A program made the position numbers and the translations under genes. Below, one piece after another: positions 1 through 16,500 of a stretch of 64,000 nt of DNA (the first letter of the stretch is position 1; the number at the start of each line of letters is the position of its first letter). Under the pieces are notes generated by a model. The model had not been told where the DNA came from. It did no database searches and saw only the letters and a list, made by a program, of their open reading frames with translations. Source of the stretch: Monarcha castaneiventris obscurior (lineage: Eukaryota; Chordata; Aves; Passeriformes; Monarchidae); contig JAMPIT010000886.1 in NCBI GenBank assembly GCA_026261815.1, positions 21,124,001 to 21,188,000 of the forward strand, read 5' to 3'.

Positions 1-2178
<2,178 letters not shown>

Positions 2179-4610
2179 ATACTTGCCACATTAGTGTTGT
2201 TTTCTGTAACATAAAATGCCTTTTTTTGGAAACAGGAGAGTTATATGAACAGCAAAAGGTGCTGTATACATGATCTTAAGATTAGCTTATGCTAATGCCC
2301 CATTCTAAGGGTATGAGTTATAATAATGCATTTCAAATGTCTTTGGAACACATTTGATATCCAACACCTCTAATTTGCATCCAACAGTAGACAGTTCTTA
2401 TAATTTAATTTTTTTTTTTTTGCTTTTCAAGATTCTCTTAGTGAATTCTGTACTCCCAGAAGCACATTTCATTTATGCACTGTATAGTCCAGTAGTTTCC
2501 ATGTGATGGTATAAAACATGGACCTCACTTAAGCTTGTCTTGAGAGTTTAGGACACTTGGTTACTTGGCAGTTTTTTAGGGACAATATTAATACAGAAAC
2601 ATCCAGCTTTCCAACAGGATTTTAACTGGCTGTTCTAAAATCATGCAGAAATGATGGAAGGTGTGGGGTTTTTAATTAAAAGGGGGAAGGTGGGGCAGCA
2701 GAACAGTTGTAAACTGAGGATTAAAACTCCACGTCTGAAATGCAATTTTTTTTGCTTTTGATTCTTGCCTGGCAACAGTACTTTAACAGAAACTGGAGCT
2801 GTCTCTGTCCCCCTCCTGTCACCCTGTAGGTAGGCATTCCAGAACTCTCGTACTGTACTGAAAGGTTTTGCAGAGGATGTCAGTGCCACACTGTTGACAG
2901 CTTGAACCTTATGGCTGGAGACCTTAAATCATGGAACTCTTTCCTTGCTCAATTCAGCAATGTATTGAGCTGAAAAATCCTGGTTCTCTTAACCTAGCTG
3001 CATGTCCAGGACCAGAAAATGCCACATGCTGGCTCTTTCCTTTTTGAAAACCAAATGAGCACATGCAATAATTTTTATTTCCCTCTTCCCTCCATCTGAA
3101 GTGATTCCAGCCGCTCAAGGTGGAAATGAAAAGATAAAGCTATTCAGTTAAAAAATGCCTTTGGCCTCATTGCTTTTGTTCCCAACAATGCATGAGCTTT
3201 TTGAAACCTGAGTTCTGCAGGGACATGAAACCCTCTTTAGGTAGTCTGGTGACTGCCAGCAAATGGTGGTTCCTAATGCTGCATATACCTCATTATTTTT
3301 ATTGCTTGTGGAGTTTGGAGTCTCAAAATCTCTTTTTCAAGTTCTAGTAATAGTGAATTGAATAATTGTTCCTGTGTCCTTAAAAAAAAATCCCAAACAA
3401 AATGACAACAGTAAAAACCTCCCAAATTCCCTCCCCTTACTAAAACAGACTTGAGATGTTTTATCCTTCCATAATTGAATATGCCTTCATATATAAATAT
3501 ATATATTCATACACATTCATTTAATTGCCTCATAGAAAGGAAAACTTGAGAATGAGTTTATACATTTGCAAGGAATACTTGCAGACTATTGCCCAAATCA
3601 GCACTGACCTCATAATACCCTCTTAATTTGCTGAGAATTGTTGCACGATCAACCCACCTTGAACAGAAGTGTCCTTGTGGAAAAACTTCTCAGTCTTAAC
3701 AGCTCAAAGGAAGAGACAGCACAGTCAGCTGTCCTCTACCTGCCTGCAACAGTTACTCTACACTTGGACCTTCTCCCTTCCGCCCCCTTCATTGCACTGT
3801 TATCTAAAAAGGGAAGTTAAACTGATAATACAACTGCCTCAAACTGACCTGAGCAAGAGAAGGTGTGTTCGTCTTGAATTTGCTCCTTGTGTCTGGGTAT
3901 TATGAAATATGTGGTACTTAGGATCTTTCCTGAGTATTCTTCCTGCAGCTACCTGCAACAGGAAGAAGAAGGAAGGGGTGCCAGAGCCTTAACCTGGATG
4001 CATTTGGTTGGTTTATACCAGGTCTTTAACATAATTTTAATGTAGTAATTTCTATTTAATAGTAAATAACACTGAATAAGTAGGGATTATTTTAAAGGGA
4101 TTTTCTAAATAGTCTTCCTGTATTGCTTTTCAGTGCTCCTCACATCCCCTCATCCTGCTCCCCCATCCAGGCTTTTCTGTGAGATTTTTTTTATTATTAT
4201 TATTTTAGCATCACTGTTTAGTTGCTTGAATGATATTAATGCAATATTACTAATGCCTTTAATACATAATTGTTTATGCCAAAGATCACTTTTTGTTTAT
4301 TGAGGAATGTTTGCAGGAGAGTTATGAATCATGGTTGCCTTTGATATTCTTCCAGAATGTTTGCTCTAAGTTCTCGACCTGTTCACAGAAGCCGAGATAC
4401 TTGTCCACCTTATGCAATTACTGCATTTTTGAACACTATTGGTCTTTGGACCTGAAGTGCAGCAGAAATTTGAATAAGACCGTGAATGTCACTTAGAAAT
4501 GTTTTACCACTATAAAACTTTGTTTATAAACCAAAATGTATTGTATAGCCTAATGTTTTCAACCTTTCTTTGGTTCTGTTAAAACAATAAAAATGCATTT
4601 GTACAAATGT
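2179..4610 (+). other. VCL: VCL 3' UTR (end inferred)
   Basis: About 2.4 kb of AT-rich sequence with no plausible coding exon follows the vinculin stop. The first canonical AATAAA on this strand is at 4586-4591, with a TG-rich stretch just after, so cleavage near 4605-4615 is likely. Weaker ATTAAA sites near 2676 and 2721 could give a short form. A TA-rich microsatellite lies at 3489-3508 and a (TTA)n run near 4190. The extent is inference from the signal and known vinculin mRNA length. Confidence 0.65.
4586..4591 (+). terminator. VCL: VCL polyadenylation signal AATAAA
   Basis: First canonical AATAAA downstream of the VCL stop, followed by TG-rich sequence consistent with a downstream element. 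Confidence 0.6.
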
Positions 4611-6550
4611 CAGCTTCTGAGTGTTAACAATAACAGAGCAGTGGATGATGCTGTAAGAAGAGCAGCAAAAAGCTAAACCAAAGAACAGTTGTTTCTGCAT
4701 GTTCTGAACAGAAAAAAAAGTGCTAAGTTTCTCAAACAGAAGATTAAACAAAGGTTTTTTGTCTTTTATGCCTGTCAAACTAGTAATTAAAGAATTTACT
4801 GGAAGCTATGTTCAGTGGGAGAAAACAGGAGATTTTCCTGAGGCATGACAGTAATCTGCTGTATTGTGAGAACTTGGAAGGGGGTTTGCCTGGTCCTGTC
4901 AGTGAAGGAAGAACTGCTACTCTGATGAGCATTTTGTTAATTTGAATTTTACTTCTCCGATTGAGTGCAAGTGTGATTAGCATGAAACCACTGTTTTATT
5001 TCCTTCACCTTAAGAACCTCTTATAAACATTTTTTCTTGCTAAAAATTTCTACCAGCGCACAAGGTTCTGACTTGGTGGAACCAATGTTTACTGGTACTG
5101 TAGGACCAAATGTAGCCCCACAGTGCCAGAGGGCATCTGGGATTTAGTAATAATTGGTAAAATTCAGAGTTTTGTACTGTGCACACAGTTCTCTCCATGC
5201 CTGAGAGAAGATGAGACTCTGACAGACAACCACATTTGTCAGCACTCCCAGAGCTGGACACGTGGAGAAGAGGAGATCAAAACTTGGCAGTGCAACTCCT
5301 TGCCAGCGACTTCCTCTGATTCCCTAAGCTCTGCTCTTCACAGAGGTGCTGGTAAACTTTTTTGTTTTAAACAGAACAGGAACACGGGCCCCCTTCTGCA
5401 GTTGAACTTCTGTGTTTGGAGATACAGCAGGAACCAGCACATGTACACGAAATGTATCAGCCTTACAGTACAACCATGCCCTTGACAAAACACATCTCCG
5501 TGCCCAGGCTGGTTTCCTGGCAGGTGAGTGCAGTTCCTGCTGCCAGTGAGTTCTGTGATGAGCTGGGAGAAGGGTTCCAGCTCCTGTGTGAGCCTCCCCA
5601 GTGCCCGAGTGTGCTCTGGCACACGCGGGAGGCAGCGCTGGCCTGGGGCTGGAGCCCTGACACTTGTTCATGTCCTAGCTCAGGAACGGTGCCAGCTCTG
5701 AAAGGCCACGGTGCAGCATTTCCAGGCTGCGAATGCAGACAGCAGCTCCAGCTGCTCAGACTTCAGCTTGGGATGTTACCAGTTACCTCTGAAGACAATT
5801 TCTTCCACAGTTACAGTAACTGAAGGATGCCATTTGCTGAAATGCAGAGCAGAACTGTAGCATGAGTACTGAATTGATGGATCTTTCTCCAACTGAAAAA
5901 GGCAGACTAGAAAGTTGGTAGCTTTTAATAACCAGGGTTGTGTCTACACAAATGGAAGATCTTATTGGATGCAAAGTTACAGAGAGTGTATGCTCATTTC
6001 TTTCCTTACTGACTTGCTGCCAGGGTTCAGATGGATTTCTCCTCCTCTTTCCAGACTGAATCATTTTTTGTCCTAATATTTGAAATTTTGACTACTAAAG
6101 GATTTTAGTTCCTACTCTTCATCTGAAGCAAAGCTAGAACCTATTTATCAATTTGTAAGCCAAATGGGTTAGAGAAATAAAGGGTCTCCAGTATCCCACC
6201 CTTCATTAATACTGACCAAATGCATGGTTTGGAACCTCATAGCTACTGTGGAGTATGTTTTGGTTTAGAAAGGTGTTTTTGTTGGTGTGTAACAAGAAGT
6301 TCAGTCAGCTTTGCTCTGGCTGTTGAGTCTTTGAAATACCATAAATAAATAGTTGTCCTCCATTTAAAAATAAAAAAGGGATATTACCTGCCATGTTCCT
6401 ACCAGCCTTTTTAAACTCTAAGCAGTGCACAGTGATCAAGTTCAGCATGGAGGTAGCAAATAGTCATTGTTTAATTGTGTATCAGATGCCTTCTGCTTAA
6501 GAGCATCACAAATCGTTTACAAGAGCATGAACATTTCATAAGATGAGACA
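4611..6550. other. Intergenic, tail-to-tail between VCL and AP3M1
   Basis: About 1.9 kb between the inferred ends of two convergent transcripts. A GC-richer part at 5230-5770 holds several overlapping open frames on both strands, none recognisable. Either 3' UTR may extend into this stretch through later signals (AATAAA at 6176 on plus, TTTATT at 4995 for minus). Confidence 0.6.
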
Positions 6551-7484
6551 TATTTGCAGTAGAGTTCCCTTTATTTCAGAACATTAAAGCACACAACCAT
6601 TAAATACACTTGACACTTCTATTGTGCTATCTAAAAAGCTACGCTCGAAAGTACACACTGCACAGATCTGGTGGCATCCACTTCAAACAAGTGGAACATC
6701 TAAATCAAAGCAAAGGCTTCACATAAAAAATAGATCTTACTCTCTGCAACTGTATTCTTAAAAAAAATGATGGGGGTGATGAGATTGAATGGAAAGAAAG
6801 TGGATTACTGAAGCAACAATCACCTCCCAGATTTAATGCAGGATGTTATTTTTATCAGCTCATCTGCAGATGGCAGAAATGAAAGCTGATTAAGGCAAAT
6901 GCTTCTTAAGAAAGGCGATTTCTTGTAAACAACACAGAAATTATTTTTCACTTCATCAGAAGCTTTTTCAGGAGTGACACTTGCAATGTCCCAGGCCCCG
7001 GGGGGACCCCTGCCCCTCTCCCTGCTGCTCTCTATTTCTGAAGGGATTACATGCTGCTTTGTGGAATGCCAGCTTGCAGCTGGCTGCGGGTGGAACTGAG
7101 CTTTCTTTGCAGGCGGCTGCAGCAGCAAACCATGCCACCAGAAGACTTTTCCAGCAGCCTGTCTGGCCTTCAGAATGTGCTTGACCTCAGGGCTTTGGTA
7201 TCTGACTGGCAGTGTAGTGTTTGCAACATTTTGTGGGTTGCCCATATCCAACTATTCACCAGCACAACAATTCAGTAAAAAAAGAGTGGAAGTGTAATAG
7301 AAAAAAAGTACCTTATTTTAAAGCCATATTAAGAAAAACTAAGCTATGCTTTCATTTTTAGAGCTGCTGTGCACAAATACTTTGATCCCAAACTAATCAG
7401 TGTCTATTAATTAATTGGCACCTAACCAACATAAGTCACTAAGCAGTCAAGTTTTTTTAAGGGGAATTTCCTCTTTGCATTTTC
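6551..7484 (-). other. AP3M1: AP3M1 3' UTR (end inferred)
   Basis: Non-coding sequence after the AP3M1 stop at 7485-7487, ending at the putative poly(A) site near 6550. A moderately GC-rich section lies at about 6980-7230. Open frames here on either strand show no recognisable protein. Confidence 0.55.
6570..6575 (-). terminator. AP3M1: AP3M1 polyadenylation signal (TTTATT on plus)
   Basis: First canonical AATAAA read on the minus strand after the AP3M1 stop, giving a 3' UTR of about 0.93 kb. Later signals cannot be excluded. Confidence 0.5.
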
Positions 7485-7585
7485 TCATGTCCTGACTTGG
7501 AATTTTCCTGCTTTTGTAATATATTTGACACCTTTAAAAGGCTTGTATTTTTCTCCATACATGTCTAGGCGATTCACTTTCAGTC
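7485..7585 (-). CDS. AP3M1: AP3M1 last coding exon (residues ~387-418)
   Basis: Reads LKVNRLDMYGEKYKPFKG then VKYITKAGKFQVRT and TGA. The acceptor is TTTTTTCAG. The exon begins with GA, which completes the Gly codon begun in the previous exon. Confidence 0.96.
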
Positions 7586-10500
7586 CTGAAAAAAGACAGA
7601 GACAAGTACGAAGTTAAAAGCAGGAATACTAGGAATCACAGCAGTCTGATTTGAAATCCGGCTGTCCTGAAGCACATTAGGATTGGTTAAGAGGCTCATT
7701 TTCCTTTCTTTCACAAGTTCATCTGGTTTGAAGCGGCAGATGAGAACATTCTTGTCACCTAATCATCGCTGTCTTGGCAGGGCAACACCTTGTTTTTCTT
7801 CTACGCCATCTGCTACCATCCTCCTTCCAAGAGATGAACTATGGAACCAGTGAGTACCTTCTACAGCTCCTGTACACTGCACTCCCTTTCCCAGCATGGA
7901 GATGAAGCACAAGGCAACTTTCAGAATTCTTTTCACTCCAAGTTGTAATTGCAAGAACCAGAAATCCCTCTGCTATTCCCTGAGGTAGGCCAGGAGCTAT
8001 TAATTACCTACAGCTTCAGGCTGTTCCATGCTTTCTCACAGGTCCATTATCTTTGGCATCCAGCTGCTGGACCAACCCTATCTTGCCAGATTAAAACCAG
8101 TTTAGAGGTAACTGCAGATTCTGTTCTTATACAAGTAACTTACTTACTCAAATAATCTAGGGCCCAGAAAGACCAGAGCCTGGTACCTGTCCAGAAAGGT
8201 ACTACCACCAACTCTCATCAACTGCCTGCAGTCATCCTCCTCCTCTCCAAATGTGAGTCCTTGCACTGTTAGAGCCTTAATCCTGCAAAGCTTGCTTGGA
8301 GAAGCATTTTACACACGGACAGCTCATGTGATTTAAGTGTTTGCAGACTGAGGCCTTGTCTGCTTTAAATTTACTTTTGCACTTTATAGACTTCATTCTG
8401 CTTTTAGTTGCAGACTGTTTTAAAGATGAAAATCTAACCAGCTCCAGAAGGAAAGAGTAAGAAAATTAATGTATTTTTATGACCACTAGAATGAGCTTTA
8501 GTGATATGAGGCTAAAGCAATTCAGGAGCAGCACACTAAATCATCATCCATTACTCTTCATTAAATGGATACATTTGCATGTTTAATGCAGTAGTCAACA
8601 AAGAAAAATCCATTCTTCTGTGTATTTCTCACAGTCTTTTTTGAGCAAAACAATTGGGAATTCACAACTCCCATCAAAGGAATCTTCCAGCAAGAGTAAC
8701 TGTCACATTTGGGTAAATCAGACTTTATAATTTTGGACCAAGCTGACTTCAAATCTTTATCTCCAATTAAATGATCAAGTGTTTCCCACTTCATTTCCTA
8801 CTACAACTCATTCTGCCAACACCAATTTAATGTAATTGAAATTGCCACTCACCTGAAATTGCAAGCTGTTGTATCTTAAACTGGATGTTTAAACTTGGGT
8901 TCTCCTCTGGCTTGGGGGCTCCAGACTGCAGATTCACTATGCCCTTCAGGTTTGGTAGCTTTTGAGGGGTAATTTTGCCCACATCCCATGTTAGCACCTT
9001 GTCAGGAAGGAGAGAATAGTAGTAAGGGCATTCCAGGAAACAACCTCTGAGGTGAAGTTCATGTCCAGCTTTTAGTTTGCAGGCTGGGTACAGGCAGTAG
9101 CCTAGTAGCCCTGAGCACTACCTCACTGGCTGTGAGAGGGCTCTTGCAGGTATGGGGTCTTTTATTCAGCCTGTCACTGTTCCTTGTGGGTCTGGGCACT
9201 GAGAAGATCTTGTTCCCTTTGCTAAGGATGATTGACCCTGATGTCAGTTTGGGTCAGCTGCATCCATGAAGCCAAGACAGAAACCAGCACAAAGATCATA
9301 GAAACTTAAACACGGGAATGAGGTGAGGGTAGGAGCAAGGCCCTGGACCAAATGAGATTGATTCTAACACTCCGGAGAAATGTGGAACCAAGCAGGCCCT
9401 TTACTCACCCACAGGAGGTGGTTTGTTCTTACCATAAACTGATAAATGCAGAAAAACCTCAGTTCTCTCTGCTTCTACAAATTTTTGCAGTTTCAATCTA
9501 CCTAGTTAGCCCAGCTCTTGACAAAAACACAGTTAAAATTTATTTCTGCAGAGAGGAAAGCACACCTTAAGTGTTTTTGTTGGTCTTTTTCTTTTAAAAA
9601 GATCAAGGTCTATTGTTTTTGAAACAAAATGCTACTTGGAGAGCTTTCCCTAACAGTTTTAATCAATTGCTGACTGAGATATTCCAAGGGCAGCAGAAAG
9701 CTCAGAGCAGGGACTTAGAGCCAGTAGAATGGTTTGGCTCAAACTGCTTTTCAGCAAAATGGCTTCTGGGTACTAAAAGGCTTCAGGAGCTTTACAAAAT
9801 TTATGTCTCAAACCCCAACTCAGAGGCAAGAAAGCAGGAGCCCAAGATACGTTTTTTCAGACACATCTCCTGCTCCCAGTTTTTCTGGCTACCTATTTTC
9901 AAGACTAGTGCATTTTATTCGGATAAATATGTTTTCATAAGACAGATTGCAAAATATGTAATGGCTGAAACTATCAGCAAAATACTGCTGCATCCACTAA
10001 GGAAAAAATTAGCGGGTGAAAGCAGGGTGAAAAGAGAGGAAATGAAGGAAAAGGATACTGACAAAGTCAGAAATTACAACTGGTGTGTGTCTAAGTTTGA
10101 AAAAGCAAATTTTAAAGTTAAATTTTTAATTCATAAACATATGTTGAACAGAATTTTCTGCTAAGTGTGGAATACTGCTCCAGTGTGCTGCAATATGGGT
10201 GACTTGTTGTAATGCCATCTTCAATTTTTAAATAAATAAAAATATAAGACTTACTTTAGTAACTGGGTCAAATGTATAGCTGCCTTGTGTAGCAGTGAGG
10301 TTCATGTTAAGTACGGCCTTTGGCATGTGAACTGTCATGACAACTCCTTCTACTGTTTTCCCCATATTCTGTTTTGGTCCAATGGTAACATCAAATCTTC
10401 CTGAAGAAGTATTTTCCTTAAAACTGATCATGTGCTTCACATATACAGGAATTGCCACCAAGCTGAAAAGAGAAGACAGTAGCTGAATGCATCCTGGCTA

Positions 10501-13500
10501 CTTGAGAAATTAAAGCACTTTCTCATAAATAGTTCTTGTGTTTCTGGTAGGTGTTCAAGTTAGAACCAGTTTGTCTCAAAAGTTACAAGTGAAGTGATAC
10601 TCTGCTCTTTAGCATCATTGCTGAAGAGATTTTATTAGCAGAGAATCACAGGAAAAAATATTTTATTTTCTTCCAAATATTTTGTCCTATTCTCTCTTCC
10701 TTCCTCTGCTTTTTGTTAAAGTAATCTCACTGAACCAAATCTCAGAAGAGCCACTAGTCAGATCAGGCTTTAGTTTGCAACTATCTGCAGTTTAGACTTC
10801 TTTTGCTTTTTTTGCTTTTATTTTTGCTCTTCATGAAGCTCAGAGTCCTCCATGTACACGGGGACTCACCCACAAAGCATCTAGCACCAACAGTGATTAC
10901 TAGGAATGAATAGCCCTATATTGCTGTCATGTGTGACTTATTCCACTGAAAAATTATTGCTGAATATCTGCAGGTCACTGAAAAATGGTTTTCTTCTCTT
11001 ACTGGGGACAGGTGAGACAAAACCTGAGCACGTGCATTTTAGAACAGTGCAAATTTCCCCCTTAACCAGCAGGAATGTGCTGTTGCTCAGGTGGAAAGCA
11101 GCAGGTGGTGTAGCTGGAGAAGCAGTGTGTCTGAAGGGAAACGTACTTCTGGGAGCTGACACGGTAGGAGATCAGTCTGAAATTGCCATCGGGAGGAATA
11201 AATGAAAGGACCCTCTCAGACTCCCAGCGCTTGAAGCGAATGCACGGATGGAAGCTGACATCATCCAGCAGCCGTGGGTTCTGGAAGGAGGCAAAATGGT
11301 AAGTGACATCTCATCAAGTACCAGCAGTTTGAGCTAGCTACTGAACTCCACCCAACTCCTATTTCTTAGGCTGTGAGTAGCCATTAGCAGAGACATGGTA
11401 CTGAGCTAGATGGATTTCTGATCTGACCTGGTACAGCAGCTCCTGTGAGGGTATTTTTATGTACAGACAAAAGCCATTCCAACTACTGAACAATGCAGCT
11501 TCTACAATATAATGCAAAACTTGTTATTTTTCATACGTGTAACACATGAAATAGTGCTCTTAAAATTGTTTAACTCTGATCACTAAGAAAAATAAATCCT
11601 TTGCAATTAAGATTCCCAAACATAGGCTGAACTTACCATGAAAGACAGAGAAAGATCTGGCATTCCTGAGAGCTTAATACACGAATCAATAACGCCTTGG
11701 ATTTCTGCAAAGACTGTGGAACCTGCAGGGAAAAACAAGACACTTGACTTAACATTATTATGAAAGGCCTAACAGATGTGGTGAAGCGCAACTAGAGGGC
11801 ACAGATGACATTTGCACAACACTCAACAACATGCCAAGCCCAGCCAGGAAAGGTCATCCTAGTTACCTGTGTCCTGGGCAGCTTGCTGAAATACATGAGC
11901 CAGAGCAAACAGCCTGCCCCAAACTGGTTAATTATACTTGTGCCAGCTGTTACACAGGACTTGTGCTTGAACCGGTTGCCAGCAAAAAGCAAATAAGAAT
12001 TTCATAACACACCAGCTCTGAATCTTTTCTTTCATGTCTGTCCCCAGTCTCCAGAAAACTAGCAAGTTCTGTAGTGGGGCAGGGAATTTGAAGCACATTG
12101 AAATAGTCCATGTCAAAATGCAGTATATTGGTGCTATAAAGCTTCAGCTAACTTTGGCTTTCACAAATAAAGGTTGTTTAACAATGAAATTAAATATTCA
12201 TCTTGATGTTAAAGAAATCTGTAGCAAAAGACCCCAACCCCCAAAGCAAGAATACCAAGCATTTTACCCAGGAAATGCTCATTTCCTGAAATACCTTCTA
12301 AGTACAGAAAGAGGTAAGCAGGACTCTGGACTAATTAATTAGCTCCACAAGCAAAGGTAATACTAGAAGATAGGTAGAAACTAGCTCATCCAGGCAAGGG
12401 GAAGGAGAAATGGTGACTTTATAAAAAGAAGGGATCCTGTTTCAGCTTAAAGCAGTTAACCATATCCCTGTGAAACAAGATAACGTCCCTATTCTAAGGG
12501 AGCAACCTTATCTACTTCTCAGTCCTAGTGAAAGCCATAAAGAAAGGCTTTTGCATTGCTAGTTCCCATGGGATCAGAGCAGAAAAGAGTAGCTATGACT
12601 ACTGCAGCAGCTCCTCAGTAGGGAATTAAACACTTGGTGCACACTGATTTGGCCTGAAATACAGAAATACACCATGGATTGTACCTTCTCAGACTAAGCA
12701 CTCACACTCTTCCTGGGAATCCTAATGAGCCAGGACAGTACACAGTCCCCAGCATGTTCTGTAAGGGCTCTATAAGGGCTGCCTGCTTTTAGCTTCAAGA
12801 TGTGGAGAGTAAGAGCTGTGCAATAGCTGCTCATGACTACCCACCTATACAGTGGCCAAAGCATTTGCTGAAGTGGTGTACAGAACCAAACCAACACTGA
12901 CACTGCTACAGCAGCAGCACTGATGAGAGCTTTGCTCCCTGCCCCATATCACCACGAAAGGGTGTCCTGCAGTCTTCAGCCTTGCTAACTGCTGGCCCCA
13001 ATACTGAACAAAACAGCAGGTTCCTGCCCACAGCTTTGCAGTTTTCTTTTTGCATAATTTTTTCTTGGCACAGAAGTTATCAGGTTCCTCCTCAAAGTTA
13101 ATCTCAGAAAACAGACTTTTGTATTTGAAAATGATATGTTTCATTCACAGAAAAGAAAGGAGTATTATTATGCTTCATAATATCTGGCTCCAGTTTAAAT
13201 ATAAGGAAAACAACACTGTCCAGCTATTTTGCACCAAGTTTATTTTGCTGTCAGAAGAAAGCTAATGAAGATTTTGTCTTGCTCACTTGAGGGCCTTCAA
13301 GGACTACAGTACATTGTTGGCAGAAATGATGGAAGATAATTTTCTCATCACATTTAAAACTTCAACTACTTTTCTTTCCATTTATATCTGTTAGGAGATT
13401 ATCAATATTCAAACAGAAAATATGCTTCTTGTGAATGTTCCTGAAGCAGCCCACGGCATGTTGTTGTTTTAAGATGAATTGAAGAAATACGTTTAGGCAC

Positions 13501-16500
13501 ATAATTTTACATTGAATATTTCTATCTAAGATATAGGTTCATGTACATAAAACATGCAAAAAATAAGAAGGTTGGATTGTATTCTCTCTAAACATCATCA
13601 GCTATATGCAAACACGCTTAAGAAACAAATATTAGTTTGTAAGGCATCTTACCTGATTTGTCTATAATCGCATCAATTTCTTCAATGACATCAAAATAGG
13701 CTTCGTTGTTTGTGTATTTTACACCTGCTCTGCGCCAAGGAATGTTGGACAACTGTCCAGTGGGAAGTGTGTCTCCCACATTACTACTGCCTTAAAAATG
13801 AAAAGGAACTCAAAATCAGTAATTAATTACAAAAGGAATGTTTCAACTGCCAAAATTAAAAATCAAAGTAAGGCTTACCCCCAAAAACTGCAGGCTAGAA
13901 CCTGGACCCCTACAAAATTATTCATGAGGTGACATTAGGGCACTGGAGCCATGTGCCCAGACTTAACAGATTTCAGACTATATTTTGCACAGCAAAATAC
14001 AATACTCAAGTCAGCAGGAGGTTTGAGTGGGAGTAGATGTGGGGCTAGATCTTGTGAAGGATTTCATCACTAATTCAAGACACGACAGCTCCCTGTGAGG
14101 GCCTTAAGCCTGCTTCCCCCTTCTCCTAAGAGTTTTAGCTGTATGACTTCAGGGCTGATTAACAGGTAAGAGTCATTAGCAAGGAAGATGTGTAAGAAGC
14201 CTTGGTGAGGGCTCCCACAGTCTTTGCTTGGAGCCGTTGTTAGGCTGAGGGTCTCACCCTTGGTACCCATCTGAGCTACCCTGCATCAATGTGACAGCCA
14301 TGTCTCTGCCTGGCCATGTGTCAAATCGATCCAGACCCTGGCCCAGACTGGACTTTCTGGCTTGAGCTGTGCCATTTTGGTGAATGCTACTGGCAGTCAC
14401 TGAGCTGTAGATGACCTGTTATCATCTGATCCTGTCCCTGACCTGTTGCCTCAACTTGTGGGCTCCTGACCAATGATGCTGCTGTCCCTGCCTGCCCTGC
14501 TCTCACCCTTGGCTCCTGGTTTGCAGTGCCATTCAGCATGAGAAAAGGGCTTCCTGAGATACCTAGTTATAAAGTACATTGATGATGCTTTAAAAAGGGG
14601 AAAAAAAAATCTTATCACTTCTGAGGCTTAGGTGACTGATGCCAGAATCCCAGCACAGTGGAAACAACTCCCTCTGCTAGAAGTAGGTCTTGGGATAGGG
14701 CCACAGCTCATGCTGGCTTGTGCCCTTTAGCACAATGAATGTGGTAGCATGTCCTGCCATGTGAAACAGCTTCACTGAGAAGCTGGTGGCCAGCAGCTAT
14801 CATTTCTACAAAACCTGCTGGGCAGGTGCTATCCTGGCAGGCAGAAAACAGAAGTTTTAATTCTTTTGAGCTAGTAGAAATAATTACCCCCCCCAAAAAA
14901 ACCCCTTCCTGAAGTCCACCCCTGTATGTGCTATAACTCAGGGGGGAGGAGTTGCAGCCCTTTCTTCACTCCCATTGTTATCTCTGAAGAGGAGCAGTTG
15001 CTGTCTGTCCCTCAGCAGCCTTGCAGGGTGCAGCACTGCTGCCAGGCCAGGTAGGTAGGAGAGCTCTCAGGCTGCTGTTTCCACCTGCTCAGCACTGAGC
15101 ACTTGAGAGTGACAAGATGCAGGCTGCCTTGGGCAGGCACTTTAGGCTCCTAGGGAATTTTAATAAGGCTTTAGATAAAACAAGAGGATTTGATGCTGCA
15201 ACCCTTGGCTTCAGTAGTCTTAATTCTCCTTACAGAGGTCCACCTAGTCCATTAATGTCACATTTTCCGTAAGTGTAAATACTAGCATCCAAACCCACAT
15301 TTAAAAAAAACCTAACCAAACCCCAAAGAACAGAAATGAAAACTGATGAGATTTATACTCAAAGATTAAACCATATCTACTACCTTAAAGACCAGCTCCT
15401 CTGAGTACTACGTGTGTGGCCCTGCAGCCCAGCTACTCCCCTTCTCTAACACAATGTCCAGGCGACCGTCTCGCATCTCTCTGCCCCCATGTGACACCTC
15501 ATGGCTCACCTCCCTTGCACCCGCTTGCCAGACAAGCAGATTCCACCAGCTCAGCTGACAGACATTTGGCTTCATCACTGCAAGACAGACCCATTTACAA
15601 CAGCCTGAAATCAGTTCTGAAATCAAATCCATACGAATCCATGTGCTGGTTGGTAGTGGGGGCACAGTGGAGGATGGGGACAGGCTGTTTGCTTCCCTTC
15701 ATGCTATCTGTTCCCACCCGGCAAGGATTTATTAGGTAACTATTATATACCTTCCTAAAGGATTCCTTATAAAATGCTTAACCTTCTCCAATGCCCCTAA
15801 GTTATTCAAGACTTGGAGTTAGCTCTGTCCCAGTCCCAGAGCACCTGTCTCCAGTATGTCCTGACTGTGCTAGGAGCTGCTGTTCCTGAGGGACTTCAGC
15901 AGCTGTGGCTGAACCAGACAGTGCCACCAAGGACAGCAAAGGGCCCAGGTGTAAACTGCAAGTAAGGAGGGAGTTGCTTTTATTCAACCCCTATTTATGA
16001 GAAGTGGCAGGACAGTGCCCTCACCTTACAGATTCACACCAATATATTATTTTTCAGCTATGAGGAACGATAGTGCTTTTCTTTTAAGCAGCTGTCATTG
16101 CTGAAATGATATATTTTCATACCTGTGATGGAGTTGACAACAGAGCGCAAAATTGTGGGAGGCTTAATCAGCTCCTTCAGTATGTTAGATTCTGTTGCCA
16201 GTGGAAAGCCATTGTCTAGCATTTCTTCTAGAAGTTCATACACAATTACTACATTGTCCTTAATTGCCGTCTCAGAACATTCGCCGAAGTAATCCTAAAC
16301 AAATTCAGAGATTACAAAAGAGAGGGTTTTTATTCCTGTTAGAACGCCTTGCAAAAGGAAGTTTGTTTGGTCTTTTCTTCTTAGAGAAACCCTCCAGTAT
16401 ATGAGGCCATTTTAGTGCCTAAACTGACTAGCTATTTCTATAGTCTGATGGCATCATATTAAGGTTATATTATCATCTAATTGAAAATAAATACAAGCAT

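Noticed and set aside
5123..5823. Overlapping open frames in the VCL-AP3M1 gap as a new gene
   Set aside because: Frames on both strands, no recognisable domain, no splice or promoter context. The region is moderately GC-rich and between two convergent 3' ends.
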